From contig NZ_JAFW01000001.1 of assembly GCF_000526335.1 (NCBI RefSeq), positions 1,116,001-1,180,000 on the forward strand: DNA of 64,000 nucleotides, in the 5' to 3' direction. This document shows positions 8,799-18,048 of this stretch, piece after piece. The notes under the pieces were generated by a model that was not told the origin of the DNA, did not search any database, and was given only the letters and a program-made list of their open reading frames with translations. Source of the DNA: Arthrobacter sp. 31Y. Lineage in GTDB: Bacteria > Actinomycetota > Actinomycetes > Actinomycetales > Micrococcaceae. A program made the translations under genes and the position numbers. Positions within the stretch are counted from its first letter, which is position 1; the number at the start of each line of letters is the position of its first letter.

Positions 8799-9275
8799 AT
8801 GACAGATCACACAGCCGAGCAAGCAGAATGGGCAGCCGCCCTGCATGCCCACGGCCGGCGTGTGACCAAGCAGCGGCTGGCAGTACTCGCCGCAGTCCAG
8901 CACCATCCGCATTCCCCGGCAGAAGGCATTCTTGCCGCTGCCCGCACAGAGCTTCCTGAACTGACGGCGCAGTCCGTTTACGTAGTGCTCAGCGACCTCA
9001 CGGACCTGCAGATGCTGCGCCGCTTTGAACCTCCGCACTCCCCGGCTCTTTACGAAACCCGGGTGGGCGACAACCACCATCACGCCGTATGCATCAGCTG
9101 CGGCAAGGTGGAGGACGTGGATTGCGCCGTGGGCCACGCACCGTGCCTCACCCCGCACTGGGATGAAAATTCCAAGCCCATGACCATCCAGATTGCAGAT
9201 GTCCTGTACCAGGGCGTGTGCCAGGATTGCCAGTCCAAACAACAGCTTCCCGTAACTTCCGTAACTCAGAAATAA
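8799..9275 (+). CDS. Fur family transcriptional regulator, FurA/CatR-like
   Basis: A 158-residue metal-dependent regulator. The N-terminal winged helix includes [27 protein letters not shown] and a recognition helix near [21 protein letters not shown]. The C-terminal dimer/metal domain has the histidine-rich [17 protein letters not shown] and a CQDC pair for structural zinc. It ends 14 bases before a catalase gene, a common arrangement (FurA/CatR-catalase) in which the regulator senses peroxide and represses itself and the catalase. The peroxide role is inferred from this context. There is no clear ribosome site before ATG 8799, so translation may be leaderless. Confidence 0.88.
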   Translation: MTDHTAEQAEWAAALHAHGRRVTKQRLAVLAAVQHHPHSPAEGILAAARTELPELTAQSVYVVLSDLTDLQMLRRFEPPHSPALYETRVGDNHHHAVCISCGKVEDVDCAVGHAPCLTPHWDENSKPMTIQIADVLYQGVCQDCQSKQQLPVTSVTQK

Positions 9276-9289
9276 GAAAAAGGAGAACA

Positions 9290-10771
9290 ATGACTGCCAT
9301 TTCAACAACTCAGTCAGGTGCCCCCGTTACGTCCGACGCGCACTCAAAGTCCGTCGGCGCTGACGGTGCCATCATCCTCACGGACCACTACCTGGTGGAA
9401 AAGCTTGCGCAGTTCAACCGCGAGCGGGTCCCGGAGCGTGTAGTGCACGCCAAGGGTGGCGGCGCTTTCGGTACGTTCAAGACCACCTCGGACGTTTCGG
9501 CCTACACCAAGGCTGCTTTCCTGCAGCCGGGTACCGAGACGGACATGCTGATCCGTTTCTCCTCCGTTGCAGGCGAGAACGGCTCTCCCGACACCTGGCG
9601 CGACCCCCGCGGTTTCGCTGTGAAGTTCTACACCTCCGAGGGCAACTACGACCTCGTTGGCAACAACACCCCCGTCTTCTTCATCCGCGACGGCATCAAG
9701 TTCCCGGACTTCATCCACTCCCAGAAGCGCCTCCCGGGCACCCACCTGCGTGACGCTGACATGCAGTGGGACTTCTGGACCCTCTCCCCCGAGTCCGCCC
9801 ACCAAGTCACCTGGCTCATGGGCGACCGCGGCCTCCCGGCTTCCTGGCGTGAAATGCAGGGCTACGGCTCGCACACCTACCAGTGGATCAACGCCGCCGG
9901 CGAGCGTTTCTGGGTCAAGTACCACTTCAAGTCCAACCAGGGCGTCAAGACCATCACCGGTGACCAGGCTGAGCAGCTTGCCGGCTCGGACGCGGACTTC
10001 TACATCCGCGATCTCCAGGAGAACATTGCCGACGGCAACTTCCCCTCCTGGGAACTGCACGTCCAGGTCATGCCCTACGAGGATGCCAAGACGTACCGCT
10101 TCAACCCGTTCGACCTCACCAAGGTCTGGCCGCACTCTGACTACCCGCTGATCCACGTGGGAACCATGGAGCTGAACAAGAACCCGGAGAACTACTTCGC
10201 GCAGATCGAGCAGGCCACCTTCGCGCCGTCGAACTTCGTACCGGGCATTGCCGCTTCCCCGGACAAGATGCTGCAGGCCCGCATCTTCTCCTACGCAGAT
10301 GCACACCGTTACCGCGTAGGCACCAACCACGCACAGATCCCGGTGAACCAGCCCAAGAACCAGGTGAACAACTACAGCCAGGATGGCCAGGGTCGTTTCC
10401 TGTTCAACTCCCCCTCCACCCCGGTGTACGCACCGAACTCGGTAGGTGGCCCGGCTGCTGTTGAGCCCACATCGCCGGCCGGTGGCTGGGAGAACGACGG
10501 CGAGCTCACCCTCTCCGCCCACACCCTGCACGCTGAGGACGACGACTTCGGCCAGGCCGGTACCCTGTACCGCGAGGTCTACGACGATGCCGCAAAGGCC
10601 CGTCTCCTGGACACCATCACCGGTGCCGTTGGCGGCGTGAAGCACGCCGACATCAAGGAACGTGCCATCCAATACTGGACCAACGTTGACTCCGAGCTCG
10701 GCGCCAAGCTCCGCGCCAACCTCGGTGCAGGCCAGACCGAGTCCGACGCCGAAGCAGCCAACAAGCTCTAA
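9290..10771 (+). CDS. katA: Monofunctional heme catalase
   Basis: A 493-residue clade-3-size catalase that splits hydrogen peroxide in the cytoplasm. Visible landmarks are the distal His in [12 protein letters not shown] (near 50), the distal Asn in [13 protein letters not shown] (near 124), and the proximal heme-ligand Tyr in [15 protein letters not shown] (near 333). Length is normal. The ATG at 9290 follows AAAAGGAGA; an in-frame extension into the upstream gene is not credible. It is co-transcribed with the Fur-family gene 14 bases upstream and is followed by a strong terminator. Codon use is highly biased (mostly C-ending), in keeping with strong expression. Confidence 0.97.
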   Translation: MTAISTTQSGAPVTSDAHSKSVGADGAIILTDHYLVEKLAQFNRERVPERVVHAKGGGAFGTFKTTSDVSAYTKAAFLQPGTETDMLIRFSSVAGENGSPDTWRDPRGFAVKFYTSEGNYDLVGNNTPVFFIRDGIKFPDFIHSQKRLPGTHLRDADMQWDFWTLSPESAHQVTWLMGDRGLPASWREMQGYGSHTYQWINAAGERFWVKYHFKSNQGVKTITGDQAEQLAGSDADFYIRDLQENIADGNFPSWELHVQVMPYEDAKTYRFNPFDLTKVWPHSDYPLIHVGTMELNKNPENYFAQIEQATFAPSNFVPGIAASPDKMLQARIFSYADAHRYRVGTNHAQIPVNQPKNQVNNYSQDGQGRFLFNSPSTPVYAPNSVGGPAAVEPTSPAGGWENDGELTLSAHTLHAEDDDFGQAGTLYREVYDDAAKARLLDTITGAVGGVKHADIKERAIQYWTNVDSELGAKLRANLGAGQTESDAEAANKL

Positions 10772-10796
10772 GCGTCTTTGCTCTACGGCTTTCCAG

Positions 10797-10844
10797 GAAC
10801 ACCCCGTTGCGGATCTTCTTCGCGGCGGGGTGTTCTTTTGTTTT
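10797..10844 (+). terminator. Rho-independent terminator after catalase
   Basis: Stem GAACACCCCG pairs with CGGGGTGTTC and is followed by TTTTGTTTT on the plus strand, 25 bases after the catalase stop codon. Confidence 0.9.
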
Positions 10845-10901
10845 CCACATAGCTCATCCCTGCTATGGCTGGGCCGGTATTGCCGTACCTAGGATCCTTC
10901 T

Positions 10902-11537
10902 ATGAGCACATTCGAAGGCATCCCAACCGCCGCATTCCGTTTCTACGCCGAGCTTGAAGAGAACAACAACCGTGAGTGGTGGCTGGAGCATAAAGCCACG
11001 TACGACGCCGAGGTGAAGGAATCGCTGGTAGGCCTCCTTGCGGAGTTGGAGCCGCAGTTCGGGCCGGCAAAGATCTTTCGGCCCAACAGGGACGTCAGAT
11101 TCTCCCAGGACAAGTCGCCGTACAAGACAGCGCAAGGCGCCTTCGCTGCCGGGCAGGAGGGTGTTGGCTTCTATCTCCAGATCAGTGCGGACGGCCTACT
11201 GATCGGCGGCGGATACCACTCACATACGCCAGCCCAACTGGCACGTTTCCGGGCTGCCGTAGATGCTCCGGACAGTGGATTGGAGCTCCAGGGAATTGTT
11301 GATGCGGTAGCGGCGGCAGGCTTTGCCGTCGAGGGTGAAAAGCTTAAGACCGTTCCGCGGGGCTTCGACAAAGACCATCCACGCGCGGAGCTGCTCAAGC
11401 ACAAGTCCCTGTCAGCGAGCGTTGAGGTGGGTCAGCCGGAGTGGCTTTCCACCCCGGCAGCCAAGGACCATATCGCCGCCCGCTGGGAGGCGCTGAGGCC
11501 GCTGGTGGAGTGGGTCGGCGAGCATGCGGCGCCGTAA
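10902..11537 (+). CDS. DUF2461 (TIGR02453) family protein
   Basis: A 211-residue protein of the DUF2461 family. Its usual opening is present (FYAELEENNNREWWLEHKATY), as is the conserved core PNRDVRFSQDKSPYKT and a glycine-rich strand (GFYLQISADGLLIGGG). The C-terminal region FDKDHPRAELLKHKSL is also family-typical. Members are widespread, cytoplasmic and without assigned function. Length is normal. It stands alone after the catalase terminator and meets the amino-acid permease gene tail to tail. Confidence 0.85.
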   Translation: MSTFEGIPTAAFRFYAELEENNNREWWLEHKATYDAEVKESLVGLLAELEPQFGPAKIFRPNRDVRFSQDKSPYKTAQGAFAAGQEGVGFYLQISADGLLIGGGYHSHTPAQLARFRAAVDAPDSGLELQGIVDAVAAAGFAVEGEKLKTVPRGFDKDHPRAELLKHKSLSASVEVGQPEWLSTPAAKDHIAARWEALRPLVEWVGEHAAP

Positions 11538-11587
11538 GCGCATCTCCGTAGACCGGCCACGGGGCCACTCCTTCCGGGGTACACGCG

Positions 11588-11623
11588 AAAGCGCCCGGAA
11601 ACCTATGGCTCCCGGGCGCCTTT
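11588..11623. terminator. Bidirectional hairpin terminator
   Basis: Stem GCGCCCGG pairs with CCGGGCGC, flanked by AAA and TTT. It lies between the convergent DUF2461 and permease genes, so it could serve both strands. Confidence 0.6.
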
Positions 11624-11667
11624 CACAGCAGCATCAAACTGCCTTCTTACAGCGTGCTCACTAAGGC

Positions 11668-13221
11668 CTAGGCCTTGGTGTAGGAGTCTTCGTCCTCATC
11701 GCCTTTGGAGCGGACCGTTGTTGCACCGCCGTCAACGGAGGCCTTGGCCGCGGCGAACTTCTCGTTCAGCCGTGAGTGGCGCTGGCCGTAGGCGAAGTAG
11801 ATGCCCATGCCAATGACCAGCCAGATTGCGAAGAAGATCCAGGTTTCAACGGCAAGGTTGGTCATGAGGTAGAAGCAGAGCACTGCGGAGACCCAGGGCA
11901 GGACCTTGCCAAACGGGACGCGGAAGGCAGGCTTCAGGTCCGGACGCTTCTTCCGCAGCACCAGGATGCCCAAGCTCACCATTACGAACGCAGAGAGCGT
12001 TCCGATGTTGATCATTTCCTCGAGCAAGTCCACCTTGGTTACACCTGCCACTACGGCCACCGCTGCCCCGCAGATGATCTGCAGACGGGCCGGCGTGGAG
12101 CGCTTTTCGCTGGTCTTGGACAGTGAGCGTGGCAGGAGTCCGTCGCGGCTCATGGCCAGGACCACACGGGACAGGCCCATGAGCAGCACCATGATCACGG
12201 TGGTCAGGCCCACCAGGGAGCCGAACGCGATGACCTTGGCAGCGTCCGTATTGCCCACGGCCTCGAAGGCTGTTGTCAGCGTGGGGTTCTTCACCTCGGC
12301 CAATTGCGTGTAAGAGACCATGCCGGTCAGTGCGAGGGAGACCAGGATGTAGAGCAGCGTCACCACTGCCAAGCCACCGAAGATACCGCGGGGAAGGGTC
12401 TTCTGCGGGTTCTTGACCTCTTCGGCGGATGTCGCCACCACGTCAAAGCCGATGAAGGCGAAGAACACCAGTGCTGCACCGGCAAAGACACCGAGAGTTC
12501 CGTACTGCGCAGGAGCAGCACCGGTGAGGAAGCCGAAGAAGGACTGCTTCATGACGTCCGCGGCACCGGAATCGGTGGGTTCGGAGGCAGGAATGAAGGG
12601 GGTGTAGTTGGAGAACTTCACGTAGCTGAAGCCAACCACGATCACGAAGAGCACTACGGCGATTTTGATCAGGGTGAAGACGTTGCCGACGCGGGCGGAC
12701 AACTTTGTCCCCAGCACCAGCAGTACGGTGAAGATCGCGACAATGAGGAAAGCGCCCCAGTAGAGATCGATGCCGAAGACGCTGACTGACGGCGGCATGT
12801 CCACGCCCATCAAGCCAAAGACCGTACTGAGGTAGATGCCCCAGTACTTGGCGATCACGGCTGCGGCGGTGAAGAGTTCAAGGATGAGGTTCCAGCCGAT
12901 GATCCAGGCCAGGACTTCGCCCATGGTGGCGTACGTAAAGACGTAGGCGGAGCCTGCAACGGGAATCGCGGTGGCGAATTCGGCGTAGCACATGATGGCC
13001 AAAGCACACGTGACAGCGGCGATGGCAAAGGAGATGGTGACGGCGGGGCCGGCAAAGTTTGCAGCAGCCTTGGCTCCAACGGAGAAGATCCCGGCGCCGA
13101 CAGCAACGGCGACGCCCATGATCATCAAGTCCCAGGTACTGAGGCTGCGCTTCAGCTTTCGCCCGGGCTCGTCGGCATCGGCGATGGACTGCTCAATGGA
13201 TTTGGTCCTGAAAATGTTCAT
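11668..13221 (-). CDS. APC family amino-acid permease, cationic amino-acid transporter type
   Basis: A 517-residue inner-membrane permease with 12 or more hydrophobic helices. The opening helix (LMIMGVAVAVGAGIFSVGA) is the conserved unwound TM1 of the APC superfamily, and GFDVVATSAEEVKNPQKTLPRGI is the loop after TM6 typical of the CAT/YfnA group. The C-terminal tail is charged (KGDEDEDSYTKA). The exact substrate cannot be assigned. No amino-acid catabolic gene lies directly beside it. The ATG at 13221 has no strong ribosome site, but the N-terminal sequence is family-like. Confidence 0.88.
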   Translation of the reverse strand: MNIFRTKSIEQSIADADEPGRKLKRSLSTWDLMIMGVAVAVGAGIFSVGAKAAANFAGPAVTISFAIAAVTCALAIMCYAEFATAIPVAGSAYVFTYATMGEVLAWIIGWNLILELFTAAAVIAKYWGIYLSTVFGLMGVDMPPSVSVFGIDLYWGAFLIVAIFTVLLVLGTKLSARVGNVFTLIKIAVVLFVIVVGFSYVKFSNYTPFIPASEPTDSGAADVMKQSFFGFLTGAAPAQYGTLGVFAGAALVFFAFIGFDVVATSAEEVKNPQKTLPRGIFGGLAVVTLLYILVSLALTGMVSYTQLAEVKNPTLTTAFEAVGNTDAAKVIAFGSLVGLTTVIMVLLMGLSRVVLAMSRDGLLPRSLSKTSEKRSTPARLQIICGAAVAVVAGVTKVDLLEEMINIGTLSAFVMVSLGILVLRKKRPDLKPAFRVPFGKVLPWVSAVLCFYLMTNLAVETWIFFAIWLVIGMGIYFAYGQRHSRLNEKFAAAKASVDGGATTVRSKGDEDEDSYTKA

Positions 13222-13341
13222 AAAAATGCCACATTCTGGATGGGAGTGGTATAGGACTCATCAAGAATAGTGTCCGACCAATGGACGGCCATATTTATCC
13301 CAGATAGTGAGACGGTTCCTTAGACCTTGTGACCCGTGTGA

Positions 13342-13378
13342 CTGGTGTGACGGAAGCGCGTTGCCCCCGTCACACCAG
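13342..13378. terminator. Hairpin downstream of the DUF779 gene
   Basis: Perfect 12-base arms CTGGTGTGACGG and CCGTCACACCAG lie 10 bases beyond the DUF779 stop. There is no T run, so it may terminate weakly or protect the 3' end of the ald-adh-DUF779 transcript. Confidence 0.5.
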
Positions 13379-13388
13379 CCAAGTACCC

Positions 13389-13805
13389 CTAAAGGCTTGG
13401 CACGTCCCAGTCCATGAGGGTGGAACGGATCAGGAATCGCTTGCCCTCAGGTGACTCCACAGAGAATCCGCTACCGTGCCCGGGCACCACGTCAACCGTC
13501 AGGTGGGTGTGGGACCAATAGTTGAACTGTTCCTTGGACATCCAAAACTCGAGCGGCTGCGGCTCCCCTCCTGATCCAATATCGAACCTGCCAAGCAGGA
13601 CATCGGAGTCGCCGGTCAGGAACTCCCCCGCCGGGTAGCACATGGGTGCGGAGCCGTCGCAGCAGCCGCCCGACTGATGGAACATGAGCGGCCCGTGCTG
13701 ATCCCAAAGCTTGCGGAGCAGTTCCACGGACACCGCGGTGAGCGCCACCCGGGAGAAATCTTCCCCGGGCAGCGTCACCACGGCCTCCAAGCTGATGTTG
13801 TTCAT
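13389..13805 (-). CDS. DUF779 family protein of the alcohol/aldehyde operon
   Basis: A 138-residue cytoplasmic protein of the DUF779 family. It has the cysteine-rich QSGGCCDGSAPMCYP segment near residue 45 and a C-terminal SPEGKRFLIRS. DUF779 genes commonly accompany acetaldehyde dehydrogenases and alcohol dehydrogenases; the biochemical role is not known to me, though the clustered cysteines suggest metal binding. Its start codon overlaps the adh stop by one base (TGATG), so it is translationally coupled as the last gene of ald-adh-DUF779. Confidence 0.9.
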   Translation of the reverse strand: MNNISLEAVVTLPGEDFSRVALTAVSVELLRKLWDQHGPLMFHQSGGCCDGSAPMCYPAGEFLTGDSDVLLGRFDIGSGGEPQPLEFWMSKEQFNYWSHTHLTVDVVPGHGSGFSVESPEGKRFLIRSTLMDWDVPSL

Positions 13806-14824
13806 CAGAACTTCAGCACCACACGGCCGTCGATCTTGGCGTGCTTCATCTCGTCAAAGACCGCGTTGACTTCGGAGAGTTCCCTGGTCGAAACCGTCGG
13901 CTTGATCTTGCCCTGGGCATAGAACTCCAGTGCTTCTTCAAGGTCCTGGCGCGTGCCCACAATGGAGCCCCTGACGGTCAGTCCCTTGAGGACGATCTCG
14001 AAGATCGGCGCAGGGAAGTCTCCCGGAGGCAAACCGTTGAAGACGATCGTTCCACCGCGCCGTGCCATGCCGATCGCCTGGCCAAACGCCGAGGGGTGCA
14101 CCGCCGTGACAAGGACACCGTGGCAGCCACCGGTTTCGCGCTGGATAACTTCCGCGGGATCTTCATGGAGTGCGTTCACCGTCAGTTCGGCACCGTGCTC
14201 ACGTGCCAGAGCCAGCTTGTCATCGGCAATGTCCACCGCTGCCACCCGGAGCCCCATAGCCACCGCGTACTGCACGGCGATATGGCCCAAGCCACCGATG
14301 CCGGAGATGGTCACCCACTGTCCCGGCCTGGCCTCGGTCATCTTCAAACCCTTGTAGACCGTGACGCCTGCGCACAGCACCGGAGCAACCTCCACCGGAT
14401 CCGAACCTTCGGGAATCCGCGCAGCAAAACGTGTATCCACCAGCATGTACTCGCCGAACGAGCCGTCCACACTGTAGCCGCCGTTCTCCTGCGACTCGCA
14501 CAGGGTTTCCCACCCGGTCCGGCAGTACTGGCAATCGCCGCAGGCAGACCAGAGCCAGGCGTTGCCCACCAACTGGCCGATGGCAACATCCGTGACACCT
14601 TCGCCCAGGGCCACTACTTCTCCCACACCTTCATGACCCGGGATAAAGGGCGGCGTCGGCTTGACCGGCCAGTCACCCTCGGCGGCGTGCAGGTCGGTAT
14701 GACATACCCCCGACGTGATGAGGCGGACCAGCGCCTGGCCGGGACCCGGCGTCGGCCTTTCTACTTCCTTGATTTCAAGGTCGGTTCCGAATTCCGTGAC
14801 TACTGCTGCTTGCATGGTGGTCAT
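13805..14824 (-). CDS. adhP: Zinc-dependent alcohol dehydrogenase, AdhP-like
   Basis: A 339-residue medium-chain dehydrogenase that interconverts primary alcohols and aldehydes with NAD. Catalytic zinc ligands are visible as Cys41 (GVCHTDLH) and the GHEGVGEV segment at 63-70. The structural zinc site is Cys95, Cys98, Cys101 and Cys109. The cofactor fold has GIGGLGHIAVQYA. I chose ATG 14824, preceded by AAAGGAG, rather than an upstream frame start at 14902 that would run into a palindromic repeat. It lies downstream of ald; together they would oxidise an alcohol to its acid. Confidence 0.95.
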   Translation of the reverse strand: MTTMQAAVVTEFGTDLEIKEVERPTPGPGQALVRLITSGVCHTDLHAAEGDWPVKPTPPFIPGHEGVGEVVALGEGVTDVAIGQLVGNAWLWSACGDCQYCRTGWETLCESQENGGYSVDGSFGEYMLVDTRFAARIPEGSDPVEVAPVLCAGVTVYKGLKMTEARPGQWVTISGIGGLGHIAVQYAVAMGLRVAAVDIADDKLALAREHGAELTVNALHEDPAEVIQRETGGCHGVLVTAVHPSAFGQAIGMARRGGTIVFNGLPPGDFPAPIFEIVLKGLTVRGSIVGTRQDLEEALEFYAQGKIKPTVSTRELSEVNAVFDEMKHAKIDGRVVLKF

Positions 14825-14856
14825 TGACGATCTCCTTTGATCTGTACGAATGATGG

Positions 14857-14919
14857 GAGTTTTTGTACAGCTGATGCCCCTAAGACCGCTCCATAAGGGC
14901 ATCTGCTGTACAAAAACTC
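14857..14919. repeat. Long intergenic palindrome (family A, copy 1)
   Basis: A 63-base nearly perfect palindrome. The outer arms read GAGTTTTTGTACAGC and its complement; a nested GATGCCC/GGGCATC pair and CCTAAG/ATAAGG lie inside. It begins directly after the ald stop codon and lies between ald and adh. Close relatives sit at 17980-18041 and 48957-49019. A hairpin here could reduce read-through from ald into adh. Confidence 0.8.
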
Positions 14920-16443
14920 TTAGAAGAAGCCGAGCTTGTTCTCGTTGTAGCTGACCAGGAGGTTCTTGGTCTGCTGGTAGTGGTCCAGCATCATGGCGTG
15001 GTTCTCACGGCCAATACCTGAGGACTTGTAGCCACCAAAGGCGGCACCTGCCGGGTAGGCGTGGTAGTTGTTGACCCACACGCGGCCGGCCTGGATTTCC
15101 CGGCCAGCGCGGTAAGCAACGTTCCCATTGCGCGACCACACACCGGCACCCAAACCGTAAAGGGTGTCGTTGGCGATGCCGATAGCGTCGTTGTAGTCGC
15201 TGAACTTGGTCACGGACACCACCGGGCCGAAAATCTCCTCCTGGAAAATACGCATCCGGTTGTGGCCTTCGAAAATGGTGGGCTGGACATAGTAGCCACC
15301 TGCCAGGTCACCGGACAGTTCTGCCCGGGCCCCGCCCGTGAGGACCTTGGCGCCCTCCTGCTTTCCGATGTCGATGTAGGACAGGATCTTCTCCAGCTGG
15401 TCATTCGAGGCCTGGGCGCCAACCTGGGTATCGGTGTCCAGCGGGTTGCCCTGGATGATCTTGTTGGTCCTGGCCACCACGTCCGTCATGAAGGAGTCGT
15501 AAATACCTTCCTGAACCAGCGCACGGGACGGGCAGGTGCAGACTTCGCCTTGGTTGAAGGCAAAGAGTGTGAAGCCTTCCTGGGCTTTGTCATAGAAGGC
15601 GTCGTTCTGGGCGGCGACGTCATCGAAGAAGATGTTGGGGCTCTTGCCGCCAAGTTCCAGGGTGACGGGAATGAGGTTGTTGGAGGCGTACTGGCTGATG
15701 AGGCGCCCCGTGGTGGTTTCACCCGTGAAGGCGATCTTGCGGATCCGGGAACTTGAAGCGAGCGGCTTTCCGGCCTCCACTCCGAAGCCGTTGACCACGT
15801 TGATCACACCAGCCGGGAGAAGATCACCGATGAGTTCCATGAGAACCAGGATGGAGGTGGGTGTCTGCTCTGCAGGCTTGAGCACCACGGCGTTGCCGGC
15901 GGCGAGCGCCGGTGCCAACTTCCAGACGGCCATGAGGATGGGGAAGTTCCACGGGATGATCTGGCCAACAACGCCCAGCGGTTCCTTGAAGTGGTAAGCG
16001 GTAGTGTCCTCATCCAGCTGGGAGAGGTGGCCTTCCTGTGCACGGACGGCGGAGGCGAAGTAGCGGAAGTGATCGGCTGCCAACGGGATGTCGGCATTGA
16101 GGGTTTCGCGGATGGGCTTGCCGTTGTCCCACGTTTCCGCCACCGCCAGGAGCTCCACATTCTCGTCAATACGGTCCGCGATCTTGTTCAAAATAGCTGC
16201 GCGTTCCGTGGCGGACGTCTTGCCCCACGAGGGTGCAATTTTGTGCGCGGCGTCCAACGCCAGCTCGATGTCCTCGGAGGTGCCACGGGCAACTTCGCAG
16301 AAGGCTTTGCCTGTGACGGGGGTGATGTTCTCGAAGTAGCCGCCCTTGACCGGGGCAACCCATTCGCCGCCGATCCAATTCTCGTAACGGTCCTTGAACG
16401 TGACCTTCGAACCCTCGGCACCCGGCTGTGCATAAACAGTCAT
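14920..16443 (-). CDS. Aldehyde dehydrogenase, acetaldehyde dehydrogenase ExaC/AldB type
   Basis: A 507-residue NAD-dependent aldehyde dehydrogenase. The general-base Glu is in [10 protein letters not shown] and the catalytic Cys in [13 protein letters not shown]. The C-terminal end ([14 protein letters not shown]) matches acetaldehyde dehydrogenases that cluster with DUF779 and AdhP. It oxidises an aldehyde, probably acetaldehyde, to the acid. It is first in the ald-adh-DUF779 operon. A 21-base inverted repeat 64 bases upstream is a candidate operator for the GAF-domain regulator encoded behind it. Confidence 0.95.
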   Translation of the reverse strand: MTVYAQPGAEGSKVTFKDRYENWIGGEWVAPVKGGYFENITPVTGKAFCEVARGTSEDIELALDAAHKIAPSWGKTSATERAAILNKIADRIDENVELLAVAETWDNGKPIRETLNADIPLAADHFRYFASAVRAQEGHLSQLDEDTTAYHFKEPLGVVGQIIPWNFPILMAVWKLAPALAAGNAVVLKPAEQTPTSILVLMELIGDLLPAGVINVVNGFGVEAGKPLASSSRIRKIAFTGETTTGRLISQYASNNLIPVTLELGGKSPNIFFDDVAAQNDAFYDKAQEGFTLFAFNQGEVCTCPSRALVQEGIYDSFMTDVVARTNKIIQGNPLDTDTQVGAQASNDQLEKILSYIDIGKQEGAKVLTGGARAELSGDLAGGYYVQPTIFEGHNRMRIFQEEIFGPVVSVTKFSDYNDAIGIANDTLYGLGAGVWSRNGNVAYRAGREIQAGRVWVNNYHAYPAGAAFGGYKSSGIGRENHAMMLDHYQQTKNLLVSYNENKLGFF

Positions 16444-16506
16444 TGCTAGCTCCTTTGCTGCGAATCACGGTGGCTGTCGCCATTGATTCGAGCCTAGGAG
16501 CCAGGG

Positions 16507-16527
16507 GGTTGCAGCTACGTTGCAACC
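16507..16527 (-). promoter_or_regulatory. Inverted-repeat operator candidate upstream of ald
   Basis: Perfect inverted repeat GGTTGCA-N7-TGCAACC in the gap between the regulator gene and ald. Its placement 64-84 bases before the ald start codon suits an activator site. The likely binder is the neighbouring GAF-domain regulator; this is inference from position. Confidence 0.55.
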
Positions 16528-16553
16528 TTGTGATTCAGCTCACTCGCTATGGT

Positions 16554-17897
16554 TCACAACGTTAGTTCGGTTTCGATCCGCTCAAGGTCAGCCACCACGG
16601 CTGCCCGCTTGGGTGACCGCGGCGGCAGAAGCTTCAGCGCGGCAAGGCGGAGGTCGACGTCGTACTTCGCCTCGGGCAGCTCAGCGTACTTGAGCAGCGA
16701 ATCGACACTGCCGTCGCTGAGCAGCGCCTCGCGCAGCAGGTGCGAAACCCGGTCACGCAACTGCACGACGCCGGGGGCCTCCGAGCGTGGCAAAAGCCCG
16801 CCTTTGTAGATTTCCAAGGCGATGCGATGGGCGCCGCGCTGAAGGCAACTCAGGACCTGGCCGGAGTCCGGCAATAGCTCCACGGGCAAACGATATGGAC
16901 GGGACTCCGGGACCGCGCCCGGGCTGAGTTCGTGGATGACTTTCCGGAGCCGTACCATTTCTGCGCGAAGGGTCACGGCAGAGCCGTCCCCGGGGTACAG
17001 CTGAGTGCAGAGGTCTTCAGCACTGAGTCCGCTGGGGTGACTGCTGAGGATGGCCAGGATTTCGCTGTGCCGGGCAGAGAGGGAAACCGTCCGGCCGTCG
17101 ATGCTGAGCAAGGCCTGGTCGCGGCCCAACAACTGCAGGCTGTTCCGGTACAGGACGTGACCGGAGGCTGCTGCCGCGCTCCGGCGTCGAGGTTTGTCCT
17201 TGACGGCGGCGGCGAGCGTCAGGCGTTCAATGCGCAGCTGGGCCTGGGCGGCAGCAACGGTTGCCTCCACCAAGGAAAGGGTGTGTGCGGCGACAGCGGT
17301 TTCCGTGCCCGTGATATCCACGACGCCCAATACTGCGCCGGAATCGGGATCATGGAAGGGAACAGCCGTACAACTCCACGGGTGCACGGAGCGCTTGAAA
17401 TGCTCCGCGCCCGAGATCTGGATGCTTCGGTCAAGGGCGAGCGCCGTGCCAGGTGCGCTGGTGCCCACCGAGGCTTCAGACCAGTCAGCGCCGGCCACGA
17501 ACATCATGCCCTCAGCGCGGCGCTGCATCACCGGATCGCCATCAACCCACAGGAGCCGGCCGACGTCGTCACCCACAGCCACCAACAGGCCACTGTCATG
17601 GCTCGGTTGAACCAGGAGCTTCTTGATGACAGGCATGATCGTGGCCAAGGGATGCTGCCGGCGATACTCCTCCAACTCATCGCGGTCCATGGCAAGAGGC
17701 GCTTCGGCAACGTCAGGGTTGGCTTGCAAGCTCGCCGAACGCTGCCAGGACTCACGGACCAATCGGCGCAACCCAACGATGTCCTCAGGCACCCCAAGAA
17801 GCAAAGAATCCAAGCGCTCGTGGCCAACCAGGGCACGCTTCTGCAACAGCTCCGCGGCATCGCTGCCAGGAACGGGCGGATGGACTGGATTCCTCAT
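16554..17897 (-). CDS. GAF-domain transcriptional regulator of the aldehyde operon
   Basis: A 447-residue regulator. The N-terminal part (RESWQRSASLQANPD, then a region around DGDPVMQRRAEGM and SVGTSAPGTAL) is the GAF sensor of AcoR-type activators. There is no sigma-54 ATPase domain. Instead, residues from about 265 on (LSIDGRTVSLSARHSEILAI) look like a winged-helix DNA-binding region followed by a helical tail. Such proteins often sit beside acetaldehyde dehydrogenase genes in actinobacteria. Its 3' end is 110 bases upstream of ald on the same strand. Regulation of ald-adh is inferred. Confidence 0.8.
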   Translation of the reverse strand: MRNPVHPPVPGSDAAELLQKRALVGHERLDSLLLGVPEDIVGLRRLVRESWQRSASLQANPDVAEAPLAMDRDELEEYRRQHPLATIMPVIKKLLVQPSHDSGLLVAVGDDVGRLLWVDGDPVMQRRAEGMMFVAGADWSEASVGTSAPGTALALDRSIQISGAEHFKRSVHPWSCTAVPFHDPDSGAVLGVVDITGTETAVAAHTLSLVEATVAAAQAQLRIERLTLAAAVKDKPRRRSAAAASGHVLYRNSLQLLGRDQALLSIDGRTVSLSARHSEILAILSSHPSGLSAEDLCTQLYPGDGSAVTLRAEMVRLRKVIHELSPGAVPESRPYRLPVELLPDSGQVLSCLQRGAHRIALEIYKGGLLPRSEAPGVVQLRDRVSHLLREALLSDGSVDSLLKYAELPEAKYDVDLRLAALKLLPPRSPKRAAVVADLERIETELTL

Positions 17898-17979
17898 CGA
17901 ACTCCCTGATAGTCCGCAACAACAGTGCGCTGCACGTGTGGTGGGCGGGACAGTACCGTGAAGTCTAGTTCGGGAAACG

Positions 17980-18041
17980 GAGTTTTTGTACAGCTGACGC
18001 CCCTAAAACGGCCGCATAAGGGCATGAGCTGTACAAAAAAT
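17980..18041. repeat. Long intergenic palindrome (family A, copy 2)
   Basis: About 62 bases, with outer arms of the same GTTTTTGTACAGCT type as copy 1 and an inner GCCCCTAA/ATAAGGGC pair; a few mismatches. It starts eight bases beyond the fprA1 stop codon and lies before the regulator gene. Likely terminator or repeat element. Confidence 0.75.
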
Positions 18042-18048
18042 CCCTTTG

